A DNA stretch of 33,186 nucleotides from Piscirickettsiaceae bacterium. Lineage in GTDB: Bacteria > Pseudomonadota > Gammaproteobacteria > Nitrosococcales > Methylophagaceae. The position numbers and the translations under genes are program-made. The notes beneath the pieces were generated by a model. That model had not been told where the DNA came from and made no database searches. It worked only from the letters and a program-made list of their open reading frames with translations. Numbering within the stretch: position 1 is the first letter of the stretch; every line of letters starts with the position of its first letter. This document shows positions 1 through 8,055 of this stretch, piece after piece. The DNA lies in contig JAIBDY010000008.1 in NCBI GenBank assembly GCA_024685995.1, positions 24,001 through 57,186 of the forward strand. The letters run 5' to 3'.

Positions 1-294
1 TTGGCCGAACGCTACTTCCCAATGCTGATGACGGCATTAGGCAATGTCGCAACGCGGAAAACCCATACCAATGTACTGATGCACCTACAAGGCTATTTAA
101 AGAAGGTGTTATCAAGCGAAGAGAAACAAGAATTAGCAAGACTGATCGACGAATATCGCATCGCTCAGATACCTTTAATTGTGCCAATCACATTATTAAA
201 ACACCATTTTAATAACCATCCTGACCCCTATATTGCTAAACAAGCCTATTTACAACCTTACCCAGATGATTTGAGCTTACGCAATGCAATCTAA
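1..294 (+). CDS. ybgA: YbgA-family (DUF1722) protein, 5' end missing
   Basis: Only the last 97 residues lie in the window; the reading frame is open from base 1, so the start is upstream. The segment has the typical DUF1722 ending: a helical stretch with RKTHTNVLMHLQGYLKK, then LIDEYR...IPLIVPITLLKHH and the terminal HPDPYIAKQAYLQPYP. The biochemical function of DUF1722 is not established; in many gammaproteobacteria it is fused to DUF523 and lies upstream of a MerR regulator and photolyase, as here. Its stop codon (292-294) overlaps the start of the merR gene (284) by 11 bases, so the genes are very likely one operon. Whether a DUF523 half exists upstream cannot be seen. Confidence 0.85.
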   Translation: MAERYFPMLMTALGNVATRKTHTNVLMHLQGYLKKVLSSEEKQELARLIDEYRIAQIPLIVPITLLKHHFNNHPDPYIAKQAYLQPYPDDLSLRNAI

Positions 295-1189
295 AGAAGC
301 GGTCAACATCAGTGAAGTTTGCCAACAAACAGGCGTGGCCGCGGTGACATTGCGGGCTTGGGAGCGCCGTTATGGGTTGATCAAACCGAAGAGAACACCA
401 AAAGGTCATCGTCTCTATAGCCGGGCCGATATAGAACAAATTAAGCAGATAGTAAGTTGGTTAAATCGTGGGGTGGCAATCGGTAAAGTAGCAGGATTAC
501 TCGCTACGGCTGAAATGATGCCCCAACAGCCTATCAAGGCGGAGACTTGGTTGGCGGTACAACAAGAGTTATGGGATACATTGATAACGCTTAAGCCAAG
601 AAGCCTGAACCCCTTATTGGATAAGCTCAATAAATCCATGCCTTTCGTCAACCTCTGTGAGCTGGTATACCAGCCTTTGTTAAACCAATTCATGGCGCGT
701 TGGCAGCGTCGGCCTTTAGGGTATCAGTTGGAACAACAGCTTTGGCAGCAATGTTGGCAACGCCAGATAACGATCATGACGCTGCGCGTAGAGAAACAAA
801 AATCACACGGGCATTGCTGGCTAGTCAATATTGATAAGCAATATGCTGCATTAGATTATTGGTTATTTTATAGCTTACTGTTGCAAGCTGGTATTCAAAT
901 TCATGCCGTTAATCAGCTAGAGGATTTGAACGCGTTACCACGGCTTAAAAAGTCATTAGATCAACCCTTAATTATTTTTGGCGATCACAAAATAGCGACG
1001 CGAGAAGTCAATCAATTAATGAAAGCGAATGCGTTATGGCAGCAGGAGATGATTGCGATTGGTCGTGTTGCCGAGATACATTCAGGTGCCTTCGCTAACA
1101 TGGCCGTGGACGCTGTGAGAGGGGATGCCAGCACATGTTGGCAATCAGCACGTTATCAAGCTTGGCTCGCGCGGCTGGTACCAAAATGA
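284..1189 (+). CDS. MerR-family transcriptional regulator, CarH/LitR-like but with an eroded B12 site
   Basis: A 301-residue regulator. Residues about 9-75 form a MerR winged-helix DNA-binding domain with the family signature TLRAWERRYGL followed by GHRLYSRADI. The rest resembles the cap plus Rossmann layout of the B12-dependent photoreceptors CarH and LitR. In CarH the cap carries W-x9-EH; here W140 and E150 are present at the right spacing but the histidine is Q151. The Rossmann part lacks the E-x-H-x-x-G cobalamin-ligand motif; the equivalent stretch reads near NIDKQYAALDYW. So the fold is probably kept but ordinary cobalamin binding is doubtful. It sits between ybgA and phrB, overlapping both by a few bases (its TGA at 1187-1189 shares bases with the phrB ATG at 1186), which suggests control of its own photolyase operon. 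MlrA-like regulation is an alternative. Confidence 0.85.
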   Translation: MQSKEAVNISEVCQQTGVAAVTLRAWERRYGLIKPKRTPKGHRLYSRADIEQIKQIVSWLNRGVAIGKVAGLLATAEMMPQQPIKAETWLAVQQELWDTLITLKPRSLNPLLDKLNKSMPFVNLCELVYQPLLNQFMARWQRRPLGYQLEQQLWQQCWQRQITIMTLRVEKQKSHGHCWLVNIDKQYAALDYWLFYSLLLQAGIQIHAVNQLEDLNALPRLKKSLDQPLIIFGDHKIATREVNQLMKANALWQQEMIAIGRVAEIHSGAFANMAVDAVRGDASTCWQSARYQAWLARLVPK

Positions 1190-2619
1190 GGTCTCGGCAA
1201 TTAGTTTGGTTTCGCAATGACTTACGCGTGAGTGATAATCCCGCTTTGTTTAATGCCCGTGAAAACAGTGGCGTTATTATTGCCATTTATATCGCAACGC
1301 CTAGGCAATGGCTTCAGCACGATGATGCTGCCGTCAAGATCGACTTTTGGCGACGAAACTTAGACAGTCTGCGGGCAACATTGACTCAACTTAACATCTC
1401 TCTATATTATTTTCAGGTCGAGACTTATCAACAGATCCCCAGCCTGATGGCATCAATTTGCCAACAATGGCAGATAACACGACTCCATTTTAATCAACAA
1501 TATGGGGTCAATGAGCAGTCAAGAGATCAGCAGGTTATTGATGTCTGCCAACAAATAGGCGTCCAAGCCCAGAGTTATCATGATCAGCTACTGTTGCCAG
1601 CTAAAAGTATCCGTACAAAAGCCGGTGAGCCTTTTAAAGTCTTTACGCCGTTTGCCAAGCAAGCAAGGCAACAACTACCAGAATCATTCAACTTGTTACC
1701 AACACCTGCCAAGCAACAGTTCACAGAATTGGCCCGCTTGCCTGAACAACTTGAGTTGAACGAGCTATCATGGCCACCAGTGACAACAGCGATACAAGAG
1801 CTGTGGCCCGCAGGAGAAGTCGCCGCCACAAACAGGCTCATCCACTTTTGTGAACAGCGGATCGAGGATTACCAACAAAACCGAGACCTGCCAGCTGTTG
1901 CTGGCACCAGTCAACTATCGCCTTATCTCGCGAGCGGTGTTATCTCGATAAAACAGTGTTGGCTTGCCACGACGCATTATTGTGAACGCTCAGATGGTGT
2001 TATTGTTTGGCAAAATGAATTGTTATGGCGAGAATTTTATAAACAGTTATTGATTGATTATCCCCAACTATCCAAGCATCAGCCATGGAAACCACAAACG
2101 GACCATATTAAATGGCGGACTAATGACGCTGAGTTACGCGCATGGCAACAAGGGGAAACTGGCTTTCCAATCATTGATGCAGCAATGCGTCAATTACTGC
2201 AGTGTGGCTGGATGCACAACCGTCTAAGGATGATAACGGCCACGTTTTTAAGCAAACATTTATTGATCGATTGGCGATTAGGTGAGCGTTGGTTTATGCA
2301 GCACCTGATCGATGGCGATCTCGCTGCGAATAATGGCGGCTGGCAATGGTGTGCATCGACAGGTACGGATGCGGTGCCTTATTTCAGATTATTTAATCCG
2401 ATAACACAATCTCGAAAATGTGATCCTAAAGGGGCATTTATCCGACATTATTTGCCCGAATTATCGGAGCTAAGCGACAAAGAGATCCATTTTCCAGCCA
2501 AAAATAGACCCGATACATACCCGCTTCCGATGATTGATTTAGTCGCGGCCCGTCAACGCGTACTTGCTGAATTTAAGGGTTTAAGTCGCGACCGATCTCG
2601 CCATAGAAATAGGCAATAG
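1186..2619 (+). CDS. phrB: Deoxyribodipyrimidine photo-lyase (CPD photolyase)
   Basis: Repairs cyclobutane pyrimidine dimers using blue light and a reduced FAD cofactor. The N-terminal antenna domain starts with SRQLVWFRNDLRVSDNPAL; the C-terminal FAD-binding domain contains WQNELLWREFYKQLL, the MHNRLRMITATFLSKHLL stretch, and the signature with NNGGWQWCASTGTDAVPYFR. From the ATG at 1186 the protein has 477 residues, close to the 472 of E. coli PhrB. The frame is open to an ATG at 1135 inside merR, but 1186 fits the family N-terminus and gives the usual ATGA overlap with the upstream stop. No strong Shine-Dalgarno precedes it, so translation is probably coupled. It is the last gene of the ybgA-merR-phrB set. 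Confidence 0.96.
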   Translation: MRSRQLVWFRNDLRVSDNPALFNARENSGVIIAIYIATPRQWLQHDDAAVKIDFWRRNLDSLRATLTQLNISLYYFQVETYQQIPSLMASICQQWQITRLHFNQQYGVNEQSRDQQVIDVCQQIGVQAQSYHDQLLLPAKSIRTKAGEPFKVFTPFAKQARQQLPESFNLLPTPAKQQFTELARLPEQLELNELSWPPVTTAIQELWPAGEVAATNRLIHFCEQRIEDYQQNRDLPAVAGTSQLSPYLASGVISIKQCWLATTHYCERSDGVIVWQNELLWREFYKQLLIDYPQLSKHQPWKPQTDHIKWRTNDAELRAWQQGETGFPIIDAAMRQLLQCGWMHNRLRMITATFLSKHLLIDWRLGERWFMQHLIDGDLAANNGGWQWCASTGTDAVPYFRLFNPITQSRKCDPKGAFIRHYLPELSELSDKEIHFPAKNRPDTYPLPMIDLVAARQRVLAEFKGLSRDRSRHRNRQ

Positions 2620-2972
2620 CATCATAAAAACGACAAAACAACAAAAGCATTTTCGCTGTCAAAGAGGACAAGTTAACCATTGTTCTCACACTACGGTGTT
2701 GTCATTCCCGATCGTCAAAATTAAGGGGTATCCATAAATGATAAGATGGGCTAGAAAGGTCTATACTGAAATATGGAATGATGATTTTTGCCCAATACAG
2801 CGGATGAGGAGCGAATAAGGTCAATTGGCCGATAGTCGCTATGGTCATAAAAAGCAATCAGATGCGCTTGCTTTCAAGGTAAAGCGAGCGAAAGTGTTGT
2901 TGTGATTGCTTTGATGACAAACGGGCACTTTGAAACTCGATTAACGAACTCTGAAAATGGAGGAAGTTAGAC
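2620..2972. other. Intergenic region phrB to GGDEF gene, with a leader hairpin
   Basis: 353 bases without a convincing gene. The clearest structure is a hairpin at 2865-2890: arm CGCTTGCTTT (2865-2874), loop CAAGGT, arm AAAGCGAGCG (2881-2890), ten pairs if one U-G wobble is counted. It lies 83 bases before the GGDEF start and has no T-run, so it is not an ordinary terminator. A short ACAC-TACG-GTGT hairpin near 2690 is too small to call a phrB terminator. A 26-codon ORF at 2738-2818 was not accepted. Confidence 0.4.
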
Positions 2973-5183
2973 ATGACAAAGGACGATGACGAAGCTGACA
3001 AGAAAGCGACATTCCGCCAACGAGCCGAGCAGCGTGTTGCCAGTGCTGACATTCCTCGGAGTGGGACTAAAAAAGACAGGCTACTGCATGAATTGCAAGT
3101 ACATCAGGTCGAGTTGGAAATGCAAAATCAAGCGCTACGCGACTCGCAAGCGGCTCATACCGAAGCGCTTGAGCGTTATACGGAATTGTTTGAGTTTGCC
3201 CCCATTGCCTATTTTGTTGTCGATCAAGCTGGCGTCATTATCTCGGTTAATTTGACTGGCATAACACTTTTTGAAACAGCAAAATCGACGCTAATAGGCG
3301 ACCGCCTTAGCAATTACGTCTTGAGCTCGCATCGCAATCTATTAATCCATTATACGACAGCATTGTTTGCCTTTGGTAAACAAGTCGGTTTTGAGCTTGA
3401 GTTGGCGATAGGGGATCGTGTGATATGGGTGAATGTGGTGTTAAAGCTCGATACCACGGGGAAGCATGGCTTGGTCGCGATGATAGACATTACTTCCGAC
3501 AAAGGTACGCAAGTCGAATTGAAACTGATTGCCGCGGTCTACGATTCACTCACAGAAGCGGTGATGGTGGTCGATAAAGATAATAAGATTATTTCAGTCA
3601 ACCCCGCTTTTACGATGTTGACAGGGTATCTCGAAGAGGAGGCGCTTGGGCAGCCCTTGTCGATATTAAGAGCTTCCCAGCAAACACTCCAACTCGAACA
3701 ACAAATACGGCATCAGCTGCTTGTTACTGGTAAATGGGCTGGGGAAGTGGTGATGAGTCGTAAGAATGGCGATGAATATTTTGAATGGTTATCGATTACC
3801 ACGATTTATGATGATGAAGGCGAAGTAAGTCATCGTGTATCCACATTTTTTGATATTAGTGACAAAAAACAAGCCGCCGACATCATCCTTAGACAGGCCA
3901 ATTTCGATTTACTCACGGGCTTACCCAATCGTCGATTATTTCAAGATCGGATACAACAAGGCATACATAAGACAGCACGGAGCGGCACCAAACTCGCGTT
4001 ATTGAATCTTGATATCGACAATTTCAAGCGAGTCAATGATACCTTTGGACATCAGTTAGGCGATAAGTTGCTGGTAGAAGCCGCCGCAAGGATGAGTCAT
4101 TGCATTCGTGAGACCGATACATTAGCACGAGTCGCTGGAGATGAGTTTGTCCTCATCATGAGTGAGTTAGACGCGCCAAGTAATATTATTCAGCATGTCA
4201 GTGAACGTATTTTAGATGTGATGTCCAATCCTTTTGAGTTAGGAAATTCGTATGCTTATGTGTCGGTGAGTATCGGCGTGTCTATTTTTCCTGACGACGC
4301 TACAGAAATTGAAGCGCTCATTAATAATGCCGATAGCGCGATGTATGTTGCAAAAAGACAAGGGCGTAATCGCTTACATTACTTCACAGCACAGATGCAG
4401 GAAGCGATTACCAGAAAAGTGTTTTTGGGCAAGGAATTAAAACAAGCCATAGACCGAAGTGAATTAACCGCTGTTTATCACCCCATTATTAATTTACATA
4501 CTGGTGAGGTTCACAAGGCGGTAGCAGAATTACACTGGCAACATGCCTCATTGGGCACCATCTCCGCGGCAGAATTTATTCCAATAGCGGAAGAAAGTGA
4601 GTTGATTGGCAAGCTTGGCGACTGGTTGTTTTTTGATGTCGCACAGAAAATCAAGGCATGGCGTCAGCAATATGGGGTAAAGGTTCAGGCTAGCATCAAA
4701 AAGTTTCCTACCCAATTTAAGCACTGTCAGGATCAGCAACCCTGGCCTGAGTATTTGGCTGGAATTGGTTTAGAAGGGCAAGCGATCATCGTCGAGATCA
4801 CGGAAGATCTCCTGTTGGATGCCGATGTACAAATAAGACGGCAATTAACAGAATTAAAAGGTATTGGAATTCGGATTTCACTGGATAATTTCGGTACCCA
4901 GTATTCGCCATTGACCTTGCTTCAAGAGTTCCAAGTAGATTACTTGAAAATTGATAATGCTTTTGTCAGAGGTTTGACCGAAGACTCAAGCAAGATAGCG
5001 ATCTGTGAAGCCATTATTGTGATGGCACATACATTGGCTATCAAAGTCATCGCAGAAGGTGTCGAAACACAACAACAAGCCGATCTATTATCCAAGATGG
5101 GGTGTGATTATGGACAAGGTTCTTTATTTTCTAAGGCCTTATCTGCAGAGGAGTTCGGCACCCTTATCGGTCGTCCACTATGA
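2973..5183 (+). CDS. PAS-PAS-GGDEF-EAL protein, diguanylate cyclase with degenerate EAL domain
   Basis: 736 residues with no obvious signal peptide or membrane segment, so probably a cytoplasmic sensor. Order: charged/coiled-coil-like N-terminus (about 1-65), PAS (about 70-175), PAS (about 186-300), GGDEF (about 310-470), EAL (about 485-736). The GGDEF site reads A388-G-D-E-F392, an accepted active variant, and the inhibitory I-site R379-x-x-D382 lies exactly five residues upstream, so cyclic-di-GMP synthesis with product inhibition is plausible. The EAL half has lost catalytic positions: the EALLRW signature reads V517-A-E-L-H-W522, the metal-binding Asn of the VNLS motif is Ser in QASIKK, and DDFG is DNFG. 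Later landmarks such as AEGVET and the QG motif remain. Phosphodiesterase activity is therefore unlikely. A good Shine-Dalgarno (GGAGG) precedes the ATG. The gene is convergent with ectR. Confidence 0.92.
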   Translation: MTKDDDEADKKATFRQRAEQRVASADIPRSGTKKDRLLHELQVHQVELEMQNQALRDSQAAHTEALERYTELFEFAPIAYFVVDQAGVIISVNLTGITLFETAKSTLIGDRLSNYVLSSHRNLLIHYTTALFAFGKQVGFELELAIGDRVIWVNVVLKLDTTGKHGLVAMIDITSDKGTQVELKLIAAVYDSLTEAVMVVDKDNKIISVNPAFTMLTGYLEEEALGQPLSILRASQQTLQLEQQIRHQLLVTGKWAGEVVMSRKNGDEYFEWLSITTIYDDEGEVSHRVSTFFDISDKKQAADIILRQANFDLLTGLPNRRLFQDRIQQGIHKTARSGTKLALLNLDIDNFKRVNDTFGHQLGDKLLVEAAARMSHCIRETDTLARVAGDEFVLIMSELDAPSNIIQHVSERILDVMSNPFELGNSYAYVSVSIGVSIFPDDATEIEALINNADSAMYVAKRQGRNRLHYFTAQMQEAITRKVFLGKELKQAIDRSELTAVYHPIINLHTGEVHKAVAELHWQHASLGTISAAEFIPIAEESELIGKLGDWLFFDVAQKIKAWRQQYGVKVQASIKKFPTQFKHCQDQQPWPEYLAGIGLEGQAIIVEITEDLLLDADVQIRRQLTELKGIGIRISLDNFGTQYSPLTLLQEFQVDYLKIDNAFVRGLTEDSSKIAICEAIIVMAHTLAIKVIAEGVETQQQADLLSKMGCDYGQGSLFSKALSAEEFGTLIGRPL

Positions 5184-5240
5184 TCACGGCGTTAAAAGCT
5201 TAGCGGTATTGTATCATCACGTCTCTTTGCTAATCTTATA

Positions 5241-5777
5241 TTATTCACTGTCGATTGATGCCGTTCTACGATCTAAGGTACCAATATCTAATACCGGCGA
5301 AGCGTCAATATGCTGGGCATCCATCATTTGAGCCACACGTTGAATGGCGGAAATGATCATGGTTTGTTCCCATTCTTGCAGGTCACCGAATTGCTGGGTG
5401 AAATGTGCTTGTAGCGGAATGGGAGCTTCTTTTAACACATCAGTGGCCTGTTCAGTTAAATAAGCATGCATTTTGCGCTTATCCTCTTTTGAACGTTCTC
5501 GATACACTAAGCCTCGTTTTTCAAGACGATCTAAGATACTGGTCACCGTGGCCTGACTCAAACTGATCTTATTGGCGAGCTCGCCAATGGTCACTTCACC
5601 TTTATCGCGAATGGTTTGCAGTAATAAAATTTGCGGCGCGGTCAGCCCTGTCGTCTTGGCAAGATGTTTAGAGTGAAGATCCGTCGCTCGAATAACACGT
5701 CGCAGTGCTATTAATACTTCTTCAATGTTATTCAAAATACTTTCCCCTTCATCATTATCTCGTCGTCTTAAAGACAT
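5241..5777 (-). CDS. ectR: MarR-family repressor of ectoine genes, EctR-type
   Basis: 178 residues. After a charged N-terminus comes the MarR fold: helices at about 15-60, then the winged helix with ELANKISLSQATVTSILDRL (recognition helix about 73-86) and a wing with the D/R-rich stretch ERSKEDKRK typical of MarR proteins, then a long C-terminal dimerisation helix. Length and position, divergent from ectA, match EctR, which in halotolerant methanotrophs and methylotrophs represses the ectABC operon. A palindrome closely matching the published EctR1 operator (as I recall it) lies 10-28 bases upstream of its own ATG, so autorepression is likely. The Shine-Dalgarno is weak. Vibrio CosR is a related alternative; the assignment rests on family plus context. 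Confidence 0.88.
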   Translation of the reverse strand: MSLRRRDNDEGESILNNIEEVLIALRRVIRATDLHSKHLAKTTGLTAPQILLLQTIRDKGEVTIGELANKISLSQATVTSILDRLEKRGLVYRERSKEDKRKMHAYLTEQATDVLKEAPIPLQAHFTQQFGDLQEWEQTMIISAIQRVAQMMDAQHIDASPVLDIGTLDRRTASIDSE

Positions 5778-5787
5778 TATAGCTAAC

Positions 5788-5805
5788 TATTTAGAGTTCT
5801 AAGTA
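5788..5805. promoter_or_regulatory. Candidate EctR operator upstream of ectR
   Basis: Palindrome of two 8-base half-sites separated by GT: TATTTAGA-GT-TCTAAGTA (15 of 16 half-site bases symmetric). The EctR1 operator described for Methylomicrobium alcaliphilum is, from memory, TATTTAGT-GT-ACTATATA, with the same half-site length and spacer. It overlaps the region just before the ectR start, so EctR bound here would block its own expression. Confidence 0.6.
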
Positions 5806-5915
5806 AAAGTATGGGTTTGATTTTGTCGCAACCATTTGAATACCGACTGGCATTTGTCGCTTTTCAGGTGATGAGATGCCTTGAGCTATCGATTAGCCGG
5901 GCAGAGACAAGCCAT

Positions 5916-5977
5916 AATTAAGGTGTGATTAAATGGGGAAAGAGGCCAATATGCCCATCTAATCACCGTGCTTAATT
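5916..5977. repeat. 62-bp interrupted inverted repeat between ectR and ectA
   Basis: Three nested arm pairs: AATTAAG (5916-5922) with CTTAATT (5971-5977); GTGATTA (5925-5931) with TAATCAC (5960-5966); ATGGG (5933-5937) with CCCAT (5954-5958). These make 19 paired bases with one 1x1 mismatch, one 2x4 internal loop and a 16-base apical loop. No T-run follows on either strand. It is centred about 85 bases upstream of the likely ectA transcription start, where an activator site or looping element would lie. Function unknown. Confidence 0.6.
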
Positions 5978-5999
5978 TGAGACAATTCAGCGTTAGCGC

Positions 6000-6052
6000 T
6001 AGAGGTCTAGAATTAGTTCGTGTACAATGCTTCGTATTCTAAATAATTTTAG
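6000..6052 (+). promoter_or_regulatory. Likely ectA promoter with overlapping palindrome
   Basis: A -35-like TAGAGG (6000-6005) and a good -10 TACAAT (6023-6028) are 17 bases apart, predicting a start near 6035. An inverted repeat TAGAAT (6008-6013)/ATTCTA (6036-6041) brackets the -10, and CTAAA-TAAT-TTTAG (6039-6052) lies just after the predicted start. The TCTAAATA at 6038-6045 is the exact reverse complement of the TATTTAGA half-site in the ectR-proximal operator, so this may be a second, weaker EctR site. Confidence 0.4.
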
Positions 6053-6101
6053 GGTGTATTAACCTTATTAAATAAGGGCTGCTAGTGCTACCAGCTAGTT
6101 C

Positions 6102-6686
6102 ATGAGGCCCGAGAGGCTTATTCACGCTGACAACTTATTTAGACTACTAATCGTTAGTTTCGCCAATGGGATTGTTTTGTCAGGTATAGAAAATATTATA
6201 GTGAGAGTGCCAACGCTTGAAGATGGCATGAATGTTTTTCAGTTAGTCAATGCTTGTCCACCGCTCGATAGTAATTCCAGTTATTGCAATTTACTGCAGT
6301 GCAGTCATTTTGCAAAAACGTCGGTTATCGCGGAAAGGGCTAATGAAACCATGGGTTTTATTTCCGCTTATGTCATACCCGACAAACCGAATACTTTGTT
6401 TGTTTGGCAAGTTGCGGTAGCAAAAGACGCGAGAGGCCTAGGGCTTGCTTCGCGAATGTTAACGCATATTTTAGAACGCCAGCATTGTAAAAATATTGCC
6501 TATATCGAGACGACTATAACGGCAGATAATGGCGCTTCTTGGGCTTTGTTTAAGCGTTTCGCGGCAAAGCTATCAGTCGATTTTCAATCAACGCCATGGT
6601 TGGATAAGCATACCCATTTTGACGGTCAGCATGATTCTGAAGCGCTGATTCGTATCGGGCCGCTAAATTCACGCGACCAACACTAA
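6102..6686 (+). CDS. ectA: L-2,4-diaminobutyrate N-acetyltransferase (EctA)
   Basis: Second step of ectoine synthesis: acetylates diaminobutyrate at the gamma-amino group with acetyl-CoA. It is a GNAT-fold protein with the EctA signatures RVPTLEDG, ACPPLDSNSSYCNLLQC, the acetyl-CoA loop R111-G-L-G-L-A116 preceded by VWQVAVAKDA, and ETTITADNGASWALFKR. The start is uncertain. The ATG at 6102 gives 194 residues but has no Shine-Dalgarno, and residues 1-30 do not look like EctA; a TTG at 6177 with GGGA six bases upstream would give 169 residues starting just before the conserved region. Other EctA proteins range from about 160 to 195, so length does not decide. It is followed 17 bases later by ectB in the same operon. 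Confidence 0.93.
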   Translation: MRPERLIHADNLFRLLIVSFANGIVLSGIENIIVRVPTLEDGMNVFQLVNACPPLDSNSSYCNLLQCSHFAKTSVIAERANETMGFISAYVIPDKPNTLFVWQVAVAKDARGLGLASRMLTHILERQHCKNIAYIETTITADNGASWALFKRFAAKLSVDFQSTPWLDKHTHFDGQHDSEALIRIGPLNSRDQH

Positions 6687-6703
6687 TTATACAAAGAGGT
6701 AAC

Positions 6704-7999
6704 ATGAAAATTTTTGAAGAAATTGAATCCGAAGTACAAAGTTATGCCAGATCATTTCCACGCGTTTTTAATCGCGCTAAAGGTGAACTGATGTGGGATG
6801 AGGAGGGTAATGCGTATTTAGATTTCTTAGCCGGTGCAGGCACACTCAACTATGGACATAATAACCCTGTTTTTAAAGACGTTTTGCTCGACTATATCCA
6901 AAATGATGGCATCACCCATAGCTTAGATATGCACACAAAAGCGAAAGGCGAGTTTTTACAAGCGCTCAGCGACAAAATTTTAAAACCACGAAACATGGAA
7001 TATGTGGTCCAGTTTACCGGGCCAACAGGATCGAATGCTGTCGAGGCGGCGATGAAAATCGCGCGTAATGTCACTGGCCAACAGAATATTGTGACGTTTA
7101 CCAATGGCTTTCACGGTGTCAGTTTAGGATCGCTAGCGGTCACAGGAAACTCCCACCACCGTGATGCTGCGGGTGTTAGCTTGAATGGGGCACATAGGAT
7201 GCCGTATGACGGCTACCTTGGCGACAATATCGATACGATAGAATATTTAGATAAAGTCTTGAGTGATTCGAGCAGTGGTGTCAATTCACCCGCCGCGGTT
7301 ATCGTTGAAACGGTACAAGGCGAAGGCGGGGTTAATGTTGCCAGTATTGAATGGTTGCAGCACTTGCAAGCCGTCTGTAGGAAACACCAGATCTTGTTGA
7401 TTGTTGATGATATTCAAGCGGGTTGTGGCCGAACAGGCGATTTCTTTAGCTTTGAAGAAGCGGGCATAGAGCCTGATATCATCACCTTGTCTAAATCTTT
7501 TAGTGGTTACGGCCTACCGTTTGCTGTTGTGCTGATGAAACCTGAGCTCGATACTTGGAAGCCGGGTGAACATAATGGCACATTCCGAGGCCACAACCTG
7601 GCATTCGTTGCCGCCAAAGCAGCCATTGATCATTATTGGTCTGATAATCAGTTCTCTGAAGAGACGAAAAGGAAAGGTCGCTATATTTCTGAGCGGCTTG
7701 AGAATATTGTCAATTTATATGGTGAAGGTAATTTCACGACCAAAGGGCGAGGTATGTTCCAAGGTATTAACTGCGTCGATGGCGAGATCGCTGGAAAAAT
7801 CACTAGCAACGCTTTTAGAAAAGGCTTGTTGATTGAGACCAGTGGTGCCGACGATCAGGTCATTAAATTGTTATGTCCATTAACGATCAGTGACGATAAC
7901 TTGAAAAAAGGCATCGACATCGTTGAAGCTGCGGTGAAAGAAGAGTGTGCCAAGGTGAATGTCATCCCAGAAGAAAAAATATATTTTTCTGCGGCCTAA
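6704..7999 (+). CDS. ectB: Diaminobutyrate--2-oxoglutarate transaminase (EctB)
   Basis: First committed step of ectoine synthesis: converts L-aspartate-4-semialdehyde plus glutamate to 2,4-diaminobutyrate. A class-III PLP aminotransferase of 431 residues, the usual EctB length. Visible landmarks are MWDEEGNAYLDFLAGAGTLNYGHN near the N-terminus, FTGPTGSNAVEAAMKIAR, the PLP-ring binding VDDIQAGCGRTGDFFSFE, and the Schiff-base lysine K264 in TLSKSFSGYGLP. The Shine-Dalgarno AGAGG is 6-7 bases before the ATG. No aspartokinase gene (ask_ect), often present at the end of such operons, is found here, so the semialdehyde comes from the general aspartate pathway. Confidence 0.97.
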   Translation: MKIFEEIESEVQSYARSFPRVFNRAKGELMWDEEGNAYLDFLAGAGTLNYGHNNPVFKDVLLDYIQNDGITHSLDMHTKAKGEFLQALSDKILKPRNMEYVVQFTGPTGSNAVEAAMKIARNVTGQQNIVTFTNGFHGVSLGSLAVTGNSHHRDAAGVSLNGAHRMPYDGYLGDNIDTIEYLDKVLSDSSSGVNSPAAVIVETVQGEGGVNVASIEWLQHLQAVCRKHQILLIVDDIQAGCGRTGDFFSFEEAGIEPDIITLSKSFSGYGLPFAVVLMKPELDTWKPGEHNGTFRGHNLAFVAAKAAIDHYWSDNQFSEETKRKGRYISERLENIVNLYGEGNFTTKGRGMFQGINCVDGEIAGKITSNAFRKGLLIETSGADDQVIKLLCPLTISDDNLKKGIDIVEAAVKEECAKVNVIPEEKIYFSAA

Positions 8000-8055
8000 A
8001 CCTGAACTATTTTGGACTTATTGACCTTAAAGTTGTACCGAAATAAGGATACGTT

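Noticed and set aside
2738-2818. 26-codon ORF with AAGGGG upstream, before the GGDEF gene
   Set aside because: No recognisable similarity or composition signal, and chance ORFs of this size are common; conservation would be needed.
5822-5860. Direct repeat TTTGTCGC, 31 bases apart, upstream of ectR
   Set aside because: Only two 8-base copies; spacing is suggestive of three helical turns but chance cannot be excluded.
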